A stretch of 58,981 nucleotides of DNA from Bacteroidales bacterium (GTDB lineage Bacteria; Bacteroidota; Bacteroidia; Bacteroidales; UBA932): NCBI GenBank assembly GCA_016291185.1, contig JAEFAI010000015.1, positions 1 through 58,981 on the forward strand, given 5' to 3'. The notes beneath the pieces are model-generated. The model ran no database searches and was not told the DNA's origin. It was given only the letters and a program-made list of their open reading frames with translations. The translations under genes and the position numbers were made by a program. Below, piece by piece: positions 8,367 to 16,769 of the stretch (position 1 is the first letter of the stretch; each line of letters opens with the position of its first letter).

Positions 8367-8600
8367 ATGGATGTAAAGAAAGAATTCCTGGGCATTCTCC
8401 AGGACTACGTCGATTTCCCCGTGGAAGAAGTCAATACGGAAGAGGCTTTCAAGGCTGCCTCCGGCATCGACTCTTTCGTGTTCATAGAGATGATCGCCCA
8501 GATCGAGAGCCACTTCGGGATCTCCATTCCCAACGCCGATCTGAAGAGCTTCAACACCATCAGCGATATCATCCGCTACATCGAGTCCCGCGTCGCGTAA
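8367..8600 (+). CDS. Acyl carrier protein of the condensation/ligase operon
   Basis: A 77-residue acidic protein with the acyl-carrier fold pattern. The phosphopantetheine attachment Ser is in GIDSFVFIEM (DSF in place of the usual DSL), followed by the recognition helix and a second conserved segment (ISIPNADLKSFNTISDIIRYI). It differs from the housekeeping AcpP (which has DSLDTVELVM), so it is probably a dedicated carrier for the upstream ligase and condensation protein. The next gene (ClC) converges 12 bases away. No phosphopantetheinyl transferase or thioesterase is in the window. Confidence 0.85.
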   Translation: MDVKKEFLGILQDYVDFPVEEVNTEEAFKAASGIDSFVFIEMIAQIESHFGISIPNADLKSFNTISDIIRYIESRVA

Positions 8601-8612
8601 AGCGCGCGGGAA

Positions 8613-10382
8613 TCAGTCTTCCGCGGTGATTTCCTTGAGCTCGGCGCGGTAGGCCATCAGAAGGCGGGATTTGGAGACAAATCCAAGGTACTTGCGATCC
8701 GCATCGACGACCGGCAGACGCCAGGCGTCGGTGCGGTCGAATTTTGCCATCACGGACTCCATCTTCTCCCCGACATAGAGGTAATCCGGCACGGGCTCCA
8801 TAATGTTATAGACGTGCCAAGTGTCGTATTTGGACGGGTCCAGCAGCGGTTTGCGCGCCAGGGCGATGTCGATCATGCCCTGGAAACGGCCCTTTGAGTC
8901 GATGACCGCCAGCACGGCGGCATCCGTGTCGGCCACCACGGTGGCAAGTTCGCGCAGCGTCGCGTCGATCTGCACTTTCGGATATTTGTCACGGATCAGG
9001 TCTTCCATGTGCATGAGCGTCAGGACGGCCTGGTCGTTGTCGTGCGTGAGCAGGTCGCCGCTCTGCGCGATGCGCTTGGTGTAGATGGAATATTTCTCGA
9101 AGAGGCGCACGGTACCGAACGCCACGGTCGAAGTCAGGATGAGCGGGATCAGCAGCTCGTAGCCGCCGGAGATCTCGGCGATGAGGAAGATGGCCGTCAT
9201 CGGCGCCTGCATCACGCCGGCCATCAGCGCCGCCATGCCCACAAGGGCAAAATTCTGCTCCGGCACGCTGAAGCCCAGGTTGTTGAAGCAACGGGCAAAG
9301 ACGAAGCCGAGGATGGCGCCCACAAACAGGGTCGGACCGAAAGTACCGCCGACTCCCCCGCCGGCGTTGGTCGCCGTCATCGCGAGCACCTTCAGGAAGA
9401 AGACCAGCGCAAAGAACACCGGCACGCCCCACTTCGACTCCAGCAGGAAATCCAACACGCTGCGGCCCTCCAGGTCGAGCGGCTGCCCGTTCAGGAGCAG
9501 GCCAAGGGAATCGTAGCCCTCGCCGTAAAGCGGCGGGAAAAGGAAAATCAGCAAGCCCAGCGCCCCGGCGCAAAGCGCCCAGCGCATATATGGATTCTTG
9601 CATTTGCCGATGCGGTCCTCCAGGAAGAGGGTCGTGCGCAGGAAGTACAGCGAGCCCAGGCCGCCCAGCACGCCCAGCACGAGGTAGAACGGGAGGTTCC
9701 CCATCGAAAAAGGCGTCAGCGTGCAGGCGAACACGGGGGTCTGGCCCCGGAAAATGTAGGACACCACCGTGGCGGAAATGGTGGAGATCAGCACCGGCAG
9801 GAGCGACTTCATCGACACGTTGAAGAGCAGGATCTCCAGCGTGAAAAGCACGCCCGCCAGCGGCGCCTTGAAGATGCCGGCCACGGCACCGGCGGCGCCG
9901 CAGCCCAGCAGCAGGGTGATATTGCGGTAGGACAGGCCAAAGGCGCGGCCCAGGTTGGAGCCGATGGCGGCGCCCGTATAGACGATCGGCGCCTCGGCAC
10001 CCACGGATCCGCCGAAGCCGATGGTGATGCTGGAGGTCAGCATCGAAGACCAGGTGTTGTGCGGCTTGATCTTCGACTCGTTGCGCGACACGGCCAGCAG
10101 CACCTTCGTGACGCCGTGGCCGATGTTGTCCTTAATCAGGTAGCGCACCAGCAGCAGCGAGATCAGCATACCGATGCCCGGCAGCACCAGGTTCTGCCAC
10201 GCATACGTGAAATGGAAACCGTCGCTGAGCAGGCGCTTGATCGCGTGGATCAGCCAATCCAAAATGACGGCGGCGCACCCGGAGAGTACGCCGACCATCA
10301 GACTCAGCAACAGCAGTTTGCTGTGTTCGGAAATATGTTTCAGGGAAAACTTCACGCTAGGCGTCGGCTCCTTCGTCGTCAC
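8613..10382 (-). CDS. ClC-type chloride channel/antiporter with CBS domains
   Basis: The 589-residue protein has about a dozen membrane segments and ClC signatures: GSVGAEAPIVYTGAAIGS corresponds to the GREGP filter with its gating Glu kept, and GGGVGGTFGPTLFVGA to the GxFxP filter. A pair of CBS domains fills about 450-589 (VVADTDAAVLAVIDSKG, RLPVVDADRKYLGFVSKS), likely binding nucleotides. It probably moves chloride, perhaps exchanged for protons. The start is GTG at 10382, overlapping the preceding gene by 26 bases; no better start gives the N terminus. It converges with the ACP gene. Confidence 0.9.
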   Translation of the reverse strand: MTTKEPTPSVKFSLKHISEHSKLLLLSLMVGVLSGCAAVILDWLIHAIKRLLSDGFHFTYAWQNLVLPGIGMLISLLLVRYLIKDNIGHGVTKVLLAVSRNESKIKPHNTWSSMLTSSITIGFGGSVGAEAPIVYTGAAIGSNLGRAFGLSYRNITLLLGCGAAGAVAGIFKAPLAGVLFTLEILLFNVSMKSLLPVLISTISATVVSYIFRGQTPVFACTLTPFSMGNLPFYLVLGVLGGLGSLYFLRTTLFLEDRIGKCKNPYMRWALCAGALGLLIFLFPPLYGEGYDSLGLLLNGQPLDLEGRSVLDFLLESKWGVPVFFALVFFLKVLAMTATNAGGGVGGTFGPTLFVGAILGFVFARCFNNLGFSVPEQNFALVGMAALMAGVMQAPMTAIFLIAEISGGYELLIPLILTSTVAFGTVRLFEKYSIYTKRIAQSGDLLTHDNDQAVLTLMHMEDLIRDKYPKVQIDATLRELATVVADTDAAVLAVIDSKGRFQGMIDIALARKPLLDPSKYDTWHVYNIMEPVPDYLYVGEKMESVMAKFDRTDAWRLPVVDADRKYLGFVSKSRLLMAYRAELKEITAED

Positions 10383-10725
10383 CGCCGTACTGCGAGATGT
10401 TGTCGTCCGGCAGGGTGTCGCCCTCGCCTTCCGGCGCGGAAGTGGTACCGGCCACGGACTCTACCTCGGCCTCCTCTTCCCCTTCGAGCCAGCGCTCGAT
10501 GTCGTCAGGATTGTCAATCTGCACCTTGATCTTCACCAGGTAGATTGCATCCGGAATTTCAATCATCACCGCATAGAACGGCGTGCCGTCCGGCTTCGTA
10601 TATTTGTTAAGATCAGGGAGATAGTCATTGAAGCCTTTCGGGTACTTCTCCGCGAACGCCGCAGCAAGTTCGGGAGACATGTTTTCGTAGCTGACGATGT
10701 GTCGTTTCTTATTATCTTGTGCCAT
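10357..10725 (-). CDS. Small conserved-looking acidic protein of unknown function
   Basis: A 122-residue protein without signal peptide or membrane segment. The front (SPELAAAFAEKYPKGFNDYL) and the core (FYAVMIEIPDAIYLVKIKVQID) look folded and the last 40 residues are acidic and low in complexity (GEEEAEVES, DDNISQYGGDDEGADA). I do not recognise a family with certainty; similar small proteins occur in Bacteroidales. It overlaps the ClC gene by 26 bases, so the two are translated from one message. A near-consensus -7 box (TATACTTG on the minus strand, 10748-10755) lies upstream. Confidence 0.6.
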   Translation of the reverse strand: MAQDNKKRHIVSYENMSPELAAAFAEKYPKGFNDYLPDLNKYTKPDGTPFYAVMIEIPDAIYLVKIKVQIDNPDDIERWLEGEEEAEVESVAGTTSAPEGEGDTLPDDNISQYGGDDEGADA

Positions 10726-10757
10726 AAATCAGGTTTGGTTTTGTGGTGCAAGTATAA

Positions 10758-12566
10758 TTACTTTTTCTTAAAAAAAAGTGCTTTCTGTTCCTTTTTTTTC
10801 AACATATCCTTTTCGGTCCACACCGGCTTCATCGTACGAGGGTCCAGACCGCTCCACCACATCACCGAAGAGGTGGTCATGGGCGTGGGCATGAAGTCCT
10901 GTACCTGCTCCATCCAGATGCCTTTCAGGCAAGGATTGGCCGCCAGGCGACGCATGTCTTCGAGCCGGCAGCCGGGGTGCGAGGAGATGAAGTACGGCAC
11001 CAGTTCGGTGTGCGTGCCGTTCTCCCGGTTGATCTTGTCGAATTCGATGCGCAGGCGCTCGAAGAGGCGGAAGGACGGCTTGCCCATGTAGTGCAGCACC
11101 TTGTCTTCCGTGTGCTCCGGGGCCACCTTGAGGCGGCCGGAGGTGTGCTTGAGCATGAGCTCGCGCAGGTACGGCTTGCCAGTCTCATCGACGAATCCTT
11201 TCTCGTCAAGGAAGAGGTCGTAGCGCACGCCGCTGCCGATGTAGCTGTGGCGCACGCCCTTGACGGCATCGACGGCGCGGTAGAGCTTGAGCACGCGCTC
11301 GTGCGAGCGGTCCATGTTCGGGCAGGGGCCCGGGAAGAGACAGGACTGGCGGCGGCATTTCGCGCACAGGTCCTGGTTCTTGCCGTGCAGGCCGTACATG
11401 TTCGCCGTGGGCGCACCGAGGTCGGAGATATTGCCGTGGAATTCGGGCATGGCCGCGAGCTTGCGGACTTCCTCCAGGATGGAGCGCTCGCTGCGCGACT
11501 GGATGAATTTGCCCTGGTGGGCGGCGATCGTGCAGAAGTTGCAGCCGCCGAAACAGCCCCGGTGGGTGATGATCGAGTCCTTGATCATATCGTACGCCGG
11601 GATGCGTTTGCCCTTGTAGCGGGGGTGCGGAAGCTTGGTGAACGGCAGGTCCCAGCAGGCGTCCATCTCTTCGGTCGTCGCCGGCGGGTACGGCGGATTC
11701 ACCTGCACGTAACCGTTCCCGACCGGCTCGATGAGCGTCTGTGCGTGGAGCACATTCGCCTGAATCTCAATATGATGAAAGTTCTCCGCAAACGCAACCT
11801 TATTCCTGCAGCACTCTTCATACGAATGTAATAAGATAGTTCCATCAGCGGAGTCGGCAGGACCCTTCCGAAGCCGTTCACCCGGATAGGGTTGCGAAGC
11901 AATAGCGGAGGAAGGGTCGCTGCCGCTCCGCGAAAATTTGCCACTCCGGAAAAAAGCAAGTTGCGGGATCTGTTCGATCTGGCGGCGGTTGCGCCCGGCC
12001 TCGATGGCGCGCGTGAGCTCCAGCATCGGCCTTTCGCCCATGCCGTAGCAGAGCCAGTCGGCACCGCTGTCGACCAGGATCGAGGGCATCAGCCGGTCGT
12101 CCCAGTAGTCATAGTGCGTCAGGCGGCGCAGAGAGGCCTCGACGCCGCCGATGACGACGGGAACGTCGGGCCAGAGTTGCTTGAGGATCTTCGAATAGAC
12201 GGTCACGGCGCGGTCCGGCCGCTGCCCCGCCCTGCCCTCCGGCGTATAGGCGTCGTCGTGGCGCAGGCGCTTCGCGGCGGTGTAGTGGTTGACCATGGAG
12301 TCCATGGCCCCCGCGTTCACCGCGAAATACAGCCGCGGCGCGCCCAGCTTGCGGAAATCCCGCAGGTCATCGCGCCAGTTCGGCTGGGGCACGACCGCCA
12401 CGCGGTACCCGGCTTTCTCCAGGTACCGCGCGATGCAGGCCGTGCCGAAACTGGGATGATCGACGAACGCGTCTCCGGTGAAGAAGATGATGTCGATCCA
12501 GTCCCAGCCCAGTTGCTGGACCTCCTTGACGGAGGTCGGAATATTACATTCTGTCCGGTAAGTCAA
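10758..12566 (-). CDS. ygiQ: YgiQ-family radical SAM protein with an in-frame insertion
   Basis: The 602-residue product follows the UPF0313/YgiQ family: N-terminal motif FFTGDAFVDHPSFG, a B12-like region (VVIGGVEASLRRLTHYDYWDD), and the radical SAM cluster HRGCFGGCNFCTIAAHQGKF with its three Cys. The reaction is unknown for the family. Between QIPQLAFF and HSYEECC lies a stretch of about 35 residues that the family lacks in this form; most of it is encoded by an 84-bp palindromic element (11848-11931). The start is uncertain: the only in-frame candidate giving the family N terminus is TTG at 12566, overlapping argS by 23 bases. The gene is likely in an operon with argS and rpoD. Confidence 0.9.
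   Translation of the reverse strand: MTYRTECNIPTSVKEVQQLGWDWIDIIFFTGDAFVDHPSFGTACIARYLEKAGYRVAVVPQPNWRDDLRDFRKLGAPRLYFAVNAGAMDSMVNHYTAAKRLRHDDAYTPEGRAGQRPDRAVTVYSKILKQLWPDVPVVIGGVEASLRRLTHYDYWDDRLMPSILVDSGADWLCYGMGERPMLELTRAIEAGRNRRQIEQIPQLAFFRSGKFSRSGSDPSSAIASQPYPGERLRKGPADSADGTILLHSYEECCRNKVAFAENFHHIEIQANVLHAQTLIEPVGNGYVQVNPPYPPATTEEMDACWDLPFTKLPHPRYKGKRIPAYDMIKDSIITHRGCFGGCNFCTIAAHQGKFIQSRSERSILEEVRKLAAMPEFHGNISDLGAPTANMYGLHGKNQDLCAKCRRQSCLFPGPCPNMDRSHERVLKLYRAVDAVKGVRHSYIGSGVRYDLFLDEKGFVDETGKPYLRELMLKHTSGRLKVAPEHTEDKVLHYMGKPSFRLFERLRIEFDKINRENGTHTELVPYFISSHPGCRLEDMRRLAANPCLKGIWMEQVQDFMPTPMTTSSVMWWSGLDPRTMKPVWTEKDMLKKKEQKALFFKKK
11848..11931. repeat. 84-bp palindromic element inside ygiQ
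   Basis: The ends are inverted repeats of 22 bases each: GCGGAG-T-CGGCAG followed by GACCCTTCC on the left, and the reverse complement of GCGGAG-CGGCAG-C-GACCCTTCC on the right, differing by one indel on each side. The span is 84 bases, exactly 28 codons, so the frame is kept. It encodes a polar, Pro/Ser/Gly-rich peptide between conserved YgiQ segments. Confidence 0.6.
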
Positions 12567-14274
12567 TGCCCAGGATCTTCATGCCGCGCCGCAGGACGCC
12601 GGCGAGCGTGGAGATCAGCTCCAGACGCATCTTCAGGACCTCCTGGTCCGGCTCCTTGAGGATAGGCGTGTCGTGGTAGTACTGGTTGAACTCCTTGGCG
12701 AGATCGTAGCAGAAATTAGCGATGAGCGCGGGCGAGAACGCCGCAGCCGCCTCGGCTACCTTCTGCGGATAGGCGCCCAGGATCTTGACGAGACGCACCT
12801 CCTTCAGGCTCAGCTCCACCGCCGGGTTGAGCGAGGCCTTCAGGTTCTGCTCCTCCGCCTTGCGCAGGATCGAGCAGATACGTGCGTGGGTGTACTGGAT
12901 GAAAGGTCCGGTATTGCCGTTGAAGTCGATGGACTCCTTGGGGTTGAAGAGCATCTTCTTCTTGGGATCCACCTTGAGGATGAAGTACTTGAGTGCGCCC
13001 AGGCCGATCATGCGGTAGAGCTTCTCCTTCTCCTCGTCGGCGATGCCGTCGAGCTTGCCGCTCTCCTCGGAGGTGGCCTTCGCCTCTTCGTACATCTTCT
13101 CGATGAGGTCGTCGGCGTCCACCACCGTACCCTCGCGGGACTTCATCTTGCCTTCCGGCAGCTCCACCATGCCGTAAGACAGGTGGAAGATCTGGTCGGC
13201 CCAGTCGAAGCCCAGCTTCTTGAGGATGAGCTTGAGGACCTGGAAATGGTAGTTCTGCTCGTCGCCCACCACGTAGATATGCGAGTCAAGCTTGAATTCG
13301 CTGAAACGGCGCTCGGCGGTGCCGAGGTCCTGCGTGATATAAACCGACGTGCCGTCGGAACGGAGCAGGAGCTTGCGGTCCAGGCCGTCGGCCGTGAGGT
13401 CGCACCACACGGAGCCGTCGGGATCCTTCACGAACACGCCCATGTCGAGGCCGCGCTGCACCAGTTCCTTGCCGAGCAGGTAGGTCTCGTGCTCATAATA
13501 GGTGCGGTCGAAGGTGATGCCGAGGGCCTTGTAGGTCTGCTCGAAGCCGGCAAACACCCAGCTGTTCATCATCTCCCAGAGCTGGCGGACGGCGGGATCG
13601 CCCTCCTCCCATTTCACGAGCATCTCGTGGACCTTGTCCATCACGGTCGGGTCCTCCTTCTCCATCTTGGCGAACTCCACGTAGCAGTCGCCTACGAGGT
13701 GGTCGCCCTTCTTGCCCGTGCTCTGGGGCGTGGCGCCGTCGAAGCGCTGCTGCCAGGCATACATGGACTTGCAGATATGTACGCCGCGGTCATTCACGAG
13801 CGTTGCCTTGATCACCTCATCGCCCGCGGCCTTGAGCAGGTCGGAGACGGAGGCGCCGAGGAGGTTGTTGCGGATGTGGCCCAGGTGCAGGGGCTTGTTG
13901 GTGTTGGGCGAGGAGAACTCGACCATCACGCGGCGGCCCGTGGCGGGCAGCTGGCCGAAGTTGTCGTCCTCCACGATGGAAGCGAGGGCCTCGCGCCAGT
14001 AGAGGTTGGACAGGCTCAGGTTCAGGAAGCCCTTGACGGAGTTATAGGCGGCGACCTCCGGGCAGTTGGCGACGAGATAGTCGCCAATCTCCACGCCCGT
14101 GGCGTCCGGACTCTTGCGCGAGGTGCGCAGCAGCGGGAACACGACCAGCGTGAAATCGCCTTCGAATTCTTTGCGGGTCACCGCAACCTGCATGGCGGAC
14201 GCTTCGATGTCGGCGCCATACAACGCTTTGACGGCCTCTGAGGCCTTCGCAGCAAGGAACTGCTCCGGTGTCAT
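12544..14274 (-). CDS. argS: Arginyl-tRNA synthetase
   Basis: A 576-residue class I synthetase that charges tRNA-Arg with arginine. It has the N-terminal Add1-like domain (about 1-110), the HIGH motif as HLGH in SSPNTNKPLHLGHIRNN, and a KMSKS-like loop in GKMKSREGTVVDADDLI. The C-terminal DALR anticodon-binding domain ends normally (LAGVLRRGMKILGI). The ATG at 14274 shares one base with the rpoD stop (TAATG), which implies translational coupling. The 3' end overlaps ygiQ by 23 bases. Length agrees with the family. Confidence 0.97.
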   Translation of the reverse strand: MTPEQFLAAKASEAVKALYGADIEASAMQVAVTRKEFEGDFTLVVFPLLRTSRKSPDATGVEIGDYLVANCPEVAAYNSVKGFLNLSLSNLYWREALASIVEDDNFGQLPATGRRVMVEFSSPNTNKPLHLGHIRNNLLGASVSDLLKAAGDEVIKATLVNDRGVHICKSMYAWQQRFDGATPQSTGKKGDHLVGDCYVEFAKMEKEDPTVMDKVHEMLVKWEEGDPAVRQLWEMMNSWVFAGFEQTYKALGITFDRTYYEHETYLLGKELVQRGLDMGVFVKDPDGSVWCDLTADGLDRKLLLRSDGTSVYITQDLGTAERRFSEFKLDSHIYVVGDEQNYHFQVLKLILKKLGFDWADQIFHLSYGMVELPEGKMKSREGTVVDADDLIEKMYEEAKATSEESGKLDGIADEEKEKLYRMIGLGALKYFILKVDPKKKMLFNPKESIDFNGNTGPFIQYTHARICSILRKAEEQNLKASLNPAVELSLKEVRLVKILGAYPQKVAEAAAAFSPALIANFCYDLAKEFNQYYHDTPILKEPDQEVLKMRLELISTLAGVLRRGMKILGIDLPDRM

Positions 14275-15134
14275 TAGCCGAGGTAAGTCTTGAGGAGTTT
14301 GCTGGCGGACGGCTTCTTGAGCTTGCGGATGGCCTTCTCCTTGATCTGGCGGACGCGCTCACGGGTGAGGTCCAGGCGCTCGCCGATCTCTTCGAGGGTC
14401 ATCTCCTGGCAGCCGATGCCGAAGAAGGACTTGATGATCTCGCGCTCACGCGGCGTGAGGATCTGCAGCGCACGCTCGATCTCGGTGCTCAGCGACTCGT
14501 TGGTGAGGCCCTTGTCGGCGCTCGGGGAGTCGTCGTTGGGCAGCACGTCCAGCAGGCTGTTGTCCTCGCCCTCGACGAACGGGGCGTCCACGCTGACGTG
14601 GCGGCCGGACACGCGGAGCGTATCGGCGATCTTGTCCTTCGGGATATCAATCATGTCGGCGAGCTCGTCGGTGGACGGCTGGCGCTCGTTCTCCTGCTCG
14701 AACTTGCCGAGGGCCTTGTTGATCTTGTTCAGGGAGCCCACCTGGTTCAGCGGCAGACGCACGATGCGGCTCTGCTCCGCAAGGGCCTGCAGGATGGACT
14801 GACGGATCCACCACACGGCGTAGGAGATGAACTTGAAGCCGCGGGTCTCGTCGAACTTCTCGGCGGCCTTGATCAGACCGAGGTTGCCCTCGTTAATCAG
14901 GTCAGGCAGGCTGAGGCCCTGGTTCTGGTACTGCTTCGCCACGGACACGACGAAACGCAGGTTCGCGCGGGTCAGCTTCTCCAGGGCTTCCTGGTCGCCT
15001 TTGCGGATGCGCTGGGCAAGTTCGACTTCTTCTTCCGGGGACACCAGTTCTTCGCGGCCGATCTCCTGGAGATACTTGTCCAGGGACGCACTCTCGCGGT
15101 TGGTGATGGATTTCGTGATCTTTAACTGTCTCAT
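14274..15134 (-). CDS. rpoD: Primary sigma factor RpoD, Bacteroidetes type
   Basis: Starting at the ATG at 15134 gives 286 residues, the short form normal for Bacteroidetes housekeeping sigma factors, beginning [21 protein letters not shown]. It has region 1.2, region 2 ([35 protein letters not shown] with [10 protein letters not shown]), region 3, and region 4 ([31 protein letters not shown]). It directs RNA polymerase to the TAnnTTTG promoters seen in this window. A 15-codon upstream extension is open but not family-like. The gene is coupled to argS; a hairpin lies at 15168-15200 in its upstream region. Confidence 0.96.
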   Translation of the reverse strand: MRQLKITKSITNRESASLDKYLQEIGREELVSPEEEVELAQRIRKGDQEALEKLTRANLRFVVSVAKQYQNQGLSLPDLINEGNLGLIKAAEKFDETRGFKFISYAVWWIRQSILQALAEQSRIVRLPLNQVGSLNKINKALGKFEQENERQPSTDELADMIDIPKDKIADTLRVSGRHVSVDAPFVEGEDNSLLDVLPNDDSPSADKGLTNESLSTEIERALQILTPREREIIKSFFGIGCQEMTLEEIGERLDLTRERVRQIKEKAIRKLKKPSASKLLKTYLG

Positions 15135-15167
15135 TTCTCTTTGAATCTCTGCACACTTATACGGAAC

Positions 15168-15200
15168 AATCCCGCGCAAGTTTCACACTCACGCGGGATT
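15168..15200. terminator. Hairpin between htrA and rpoD, possible terminator
   Basis: Perfect 9-bp arms AATCCCGCG and CGCGGGATT with a 15-base loop. A T run follows only on the plus strand, whereas both flanking genes are on the minus strand, where only ATTGTT follows. It may end htrA transcription weakly or control the rpoD leader. Confidence 0.35.
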
Positions 15201-15224
15201 TTTTCCGAAAGTTTTCAACAAAGA

Positions 15225-16655
15225 TTACTCGTCCTTGCCGAAGCCGAAGTAGCCGGGACGGCCGTTCGCCGTGACGCCCTCGATGAAGATGGAGCGCTTG
15301 CTCTTCTTGGCGATGTCGATGACGTCCTGCGGCTTGCTGACCTTCTGGTCGTTGACGAAGCGGATCACGAAGCCGTCCACGGCGCCGGCGCGCGCCAGCT
15401 TGCCGTTGCCGGCGGAGACGATGAGCACGCCGTTATCGACCGCCTTGAGCTCGGCACCGTAGAACATGACCGTACCCTCGCTGGTCACCGTGCCGTTCTC
15501 GACAGTGCCGTCCGTGAAGGTGACCTGCAGGGACTGGGCCTTGCCGTCGCGCAGGATCTTGACCGTCGCCTTCTCGCCCGGGTGGAAGCTGCTCACCTTG
15601 GCCTGAAGCTCAGGCATCGAGGCGATCTTGACATCGTCGATCCCGGTGATCACGTCGCCGGCTTTGAGGCCCGCCTTGTCGGCGGCGCCGCCTTTCGCGA
15701 TTTCGGTCACGTAGGCACCCTCGGTCACGGAGAGCTTGTAATCCTTGGCTATCTTGTCGTCGATGGTGCCGCCGGTGATGCCGAGCATCGCGCGCTGGAC
15801 GGAACCGAAGTCAATGAGATCGGAGACGACCTTCTTCACGATATTGGAAGGAATGGCGAAGGAATAGCCGCTGTAGGAGCCGGTCGTGGAAACGATGGCG
15901 GTGTTGATGCCCACCAGTTCGCCCTCCTTGTTGACCAGGGCGCCGCCAGAGTTGCCGGGATTCACGGCCGCATCCGTCTGGATGAAGGATTCGATCTTGA
16001 ATTCTTGGGGGTCTTTCGGCATCGAGCGGCCCTTGGCGCTGACGATACCGGCGGTGATGGTGGAGCGGAGCTCCTCGCCCAGCGGGCTGCCGATAGCCAG
16101 CACCCACTCGCCGAGGCGCAGCTTGTCGGAGTCGGCGAACTGCAGGACCGGCAGGTCGGTGGCGTCGATCTTGATCAGGGCGACGTCCGTGACGGGGTCG
16201 GCACCGATGACGGTGGCCTCGTAGGTCTTGTTGTTGTTCAGCGTGACCTCGATGGCGGTGGCACCGGACACGACGTGGTTGTTCGTGACGATGTAGCCGT
16301 CCGGGCGGATGATGACGCCCGAGCCGCTGCCCTGGCGCTCGCCGCCGCCGTAGCCGTAGCCATAACCGTTACCGAAGCCAAAGAACTCCAGGATCGGGTC
16401 GCGGTACTGCTGGCGCTGGCCCTTGATGGTAACCTTCACATAGACGACCGCCTCCACGGCGTTCTCGGCCGCGTAGGTAAAGTCGGGATAATCAGAGAGT
16501 GACAAATTGACAGTGCGGACCGCCTGTCCGTCGGAAGAATAGACGGTCTTCGCCTGCGTGGTCCCCTGCTCGGGAGCCGTGGATTTCACGATAGCATACG
16601 CGGTGAGGCCGCTCAGCAGGACCGAAAGAAGCACAGTGATAAAACCTTTTTTCAT
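15225..16655 (-). CDS. degP: Periplasmic serine protease of the HtrA/Do family
   Basis: The ATG at 16655 gives 476 residues with an N-terminal signal or anchor (KKGFITVLLSVLLSGLTAYAIV). The trypsin-like domain (about 85-265) has the full catalytic triad: His in TNNHVV, Asp in PVTDVALIKID and Ser in NPGNSGGALVN. A Gly/Tyr-rich loop (GFGNGYGYGYGGGE) precedes it. A first PDZ domain follows (about 275-365) and a shorter second one to the end. It degrades or refolds damaged envelope proteins. The long upstream open frame runs antisense through dnaN and is not real. It is divergent from dnaN. DegP and DegQ cannot be told apart here. Confidence 0.93.
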   Translation of the reverse strand: MKKGFITVLLSVLLSGLTAYAIVKSTAPEQGTTQAKTVYSSDGQAVRTVNLSLSDYPDFTYAAENAVEAVVYVKVTIKGQRQQYRDPILEFFGFGNGYGYGYGGGERQGSGSGVIIRPDGYIVTNNHVVSGATAIEVTLNNNKTYEATVIGADPVTDVALIKIDATDLPVLQFADSDKLRLGEWVLAIGSPLGEELRSTITAGIVSAKGRSMPKDPQEFKIESFIQTDAAVNPGNSGGALVNKEGELVGINTAIVSTTGSYSGYSFAIPSNIVKKVVSDLIDFGSVQRAMLGITGGTIDDKIAKDYKLSVTEGAYVTEIAKGGAADKAGLKAGDVITGIDDVKIASMPELQAKVSSFHPGEKATVKILRDGKAQSLQVTFTDGTVENGTVTSEGTVMFYGAELKAVDNGVLIVSAGNGKLARAGAVDGFVIRFVNDQKVSKPQDVIDIAKKSKRSIFIEGVTANGRPGYFGFGKDE

Positions 16656-16719
16656 ATATCTGTCGTTTAAAATTTTGTCCGGGGAGTAAAAAGTCAAAAT
16701 ACATGCCAAAATCCAAGAA

Positions 16720-16735
16720 TAAATTTGTAAATTTG
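16720..16735 (+). promoter_or_regulatory. Tandem -7 boxes upstream of dnaN
   Basis: Two exact TAnnTTTG boxes lie back to back, TAAATTTG at 16720-16727 and again at 16728-16735, about 34 bases before the dnaN ATG. No consensus -33 was found. Confidence 0.5.
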
Positions 16736-16769
16736 CCAGAACGATAATCGAATTATTAAAAAGACTGAT

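Noticed and set aside
9961..10020. Loss of the ClC gating site because GREGP reads GAEAP
   Set aside because: The Glu is present; this variant form is ordinary for bacterial ClC proteins.
12673..14241. Long plus-strand open frame opposite argS (522 codons)
   Set aside because: It is antisense to a certain argS gene, and its composition (Leu/Val/His/Glu runs) is the usual shadow of a GC-rich gene on the other strand.
16656..16769. A replication origin next to dnaN
   Set aside because: No dnaA gene and no cluster of DnaA boxes is seen; the AT-rich gap is explained by promoters.
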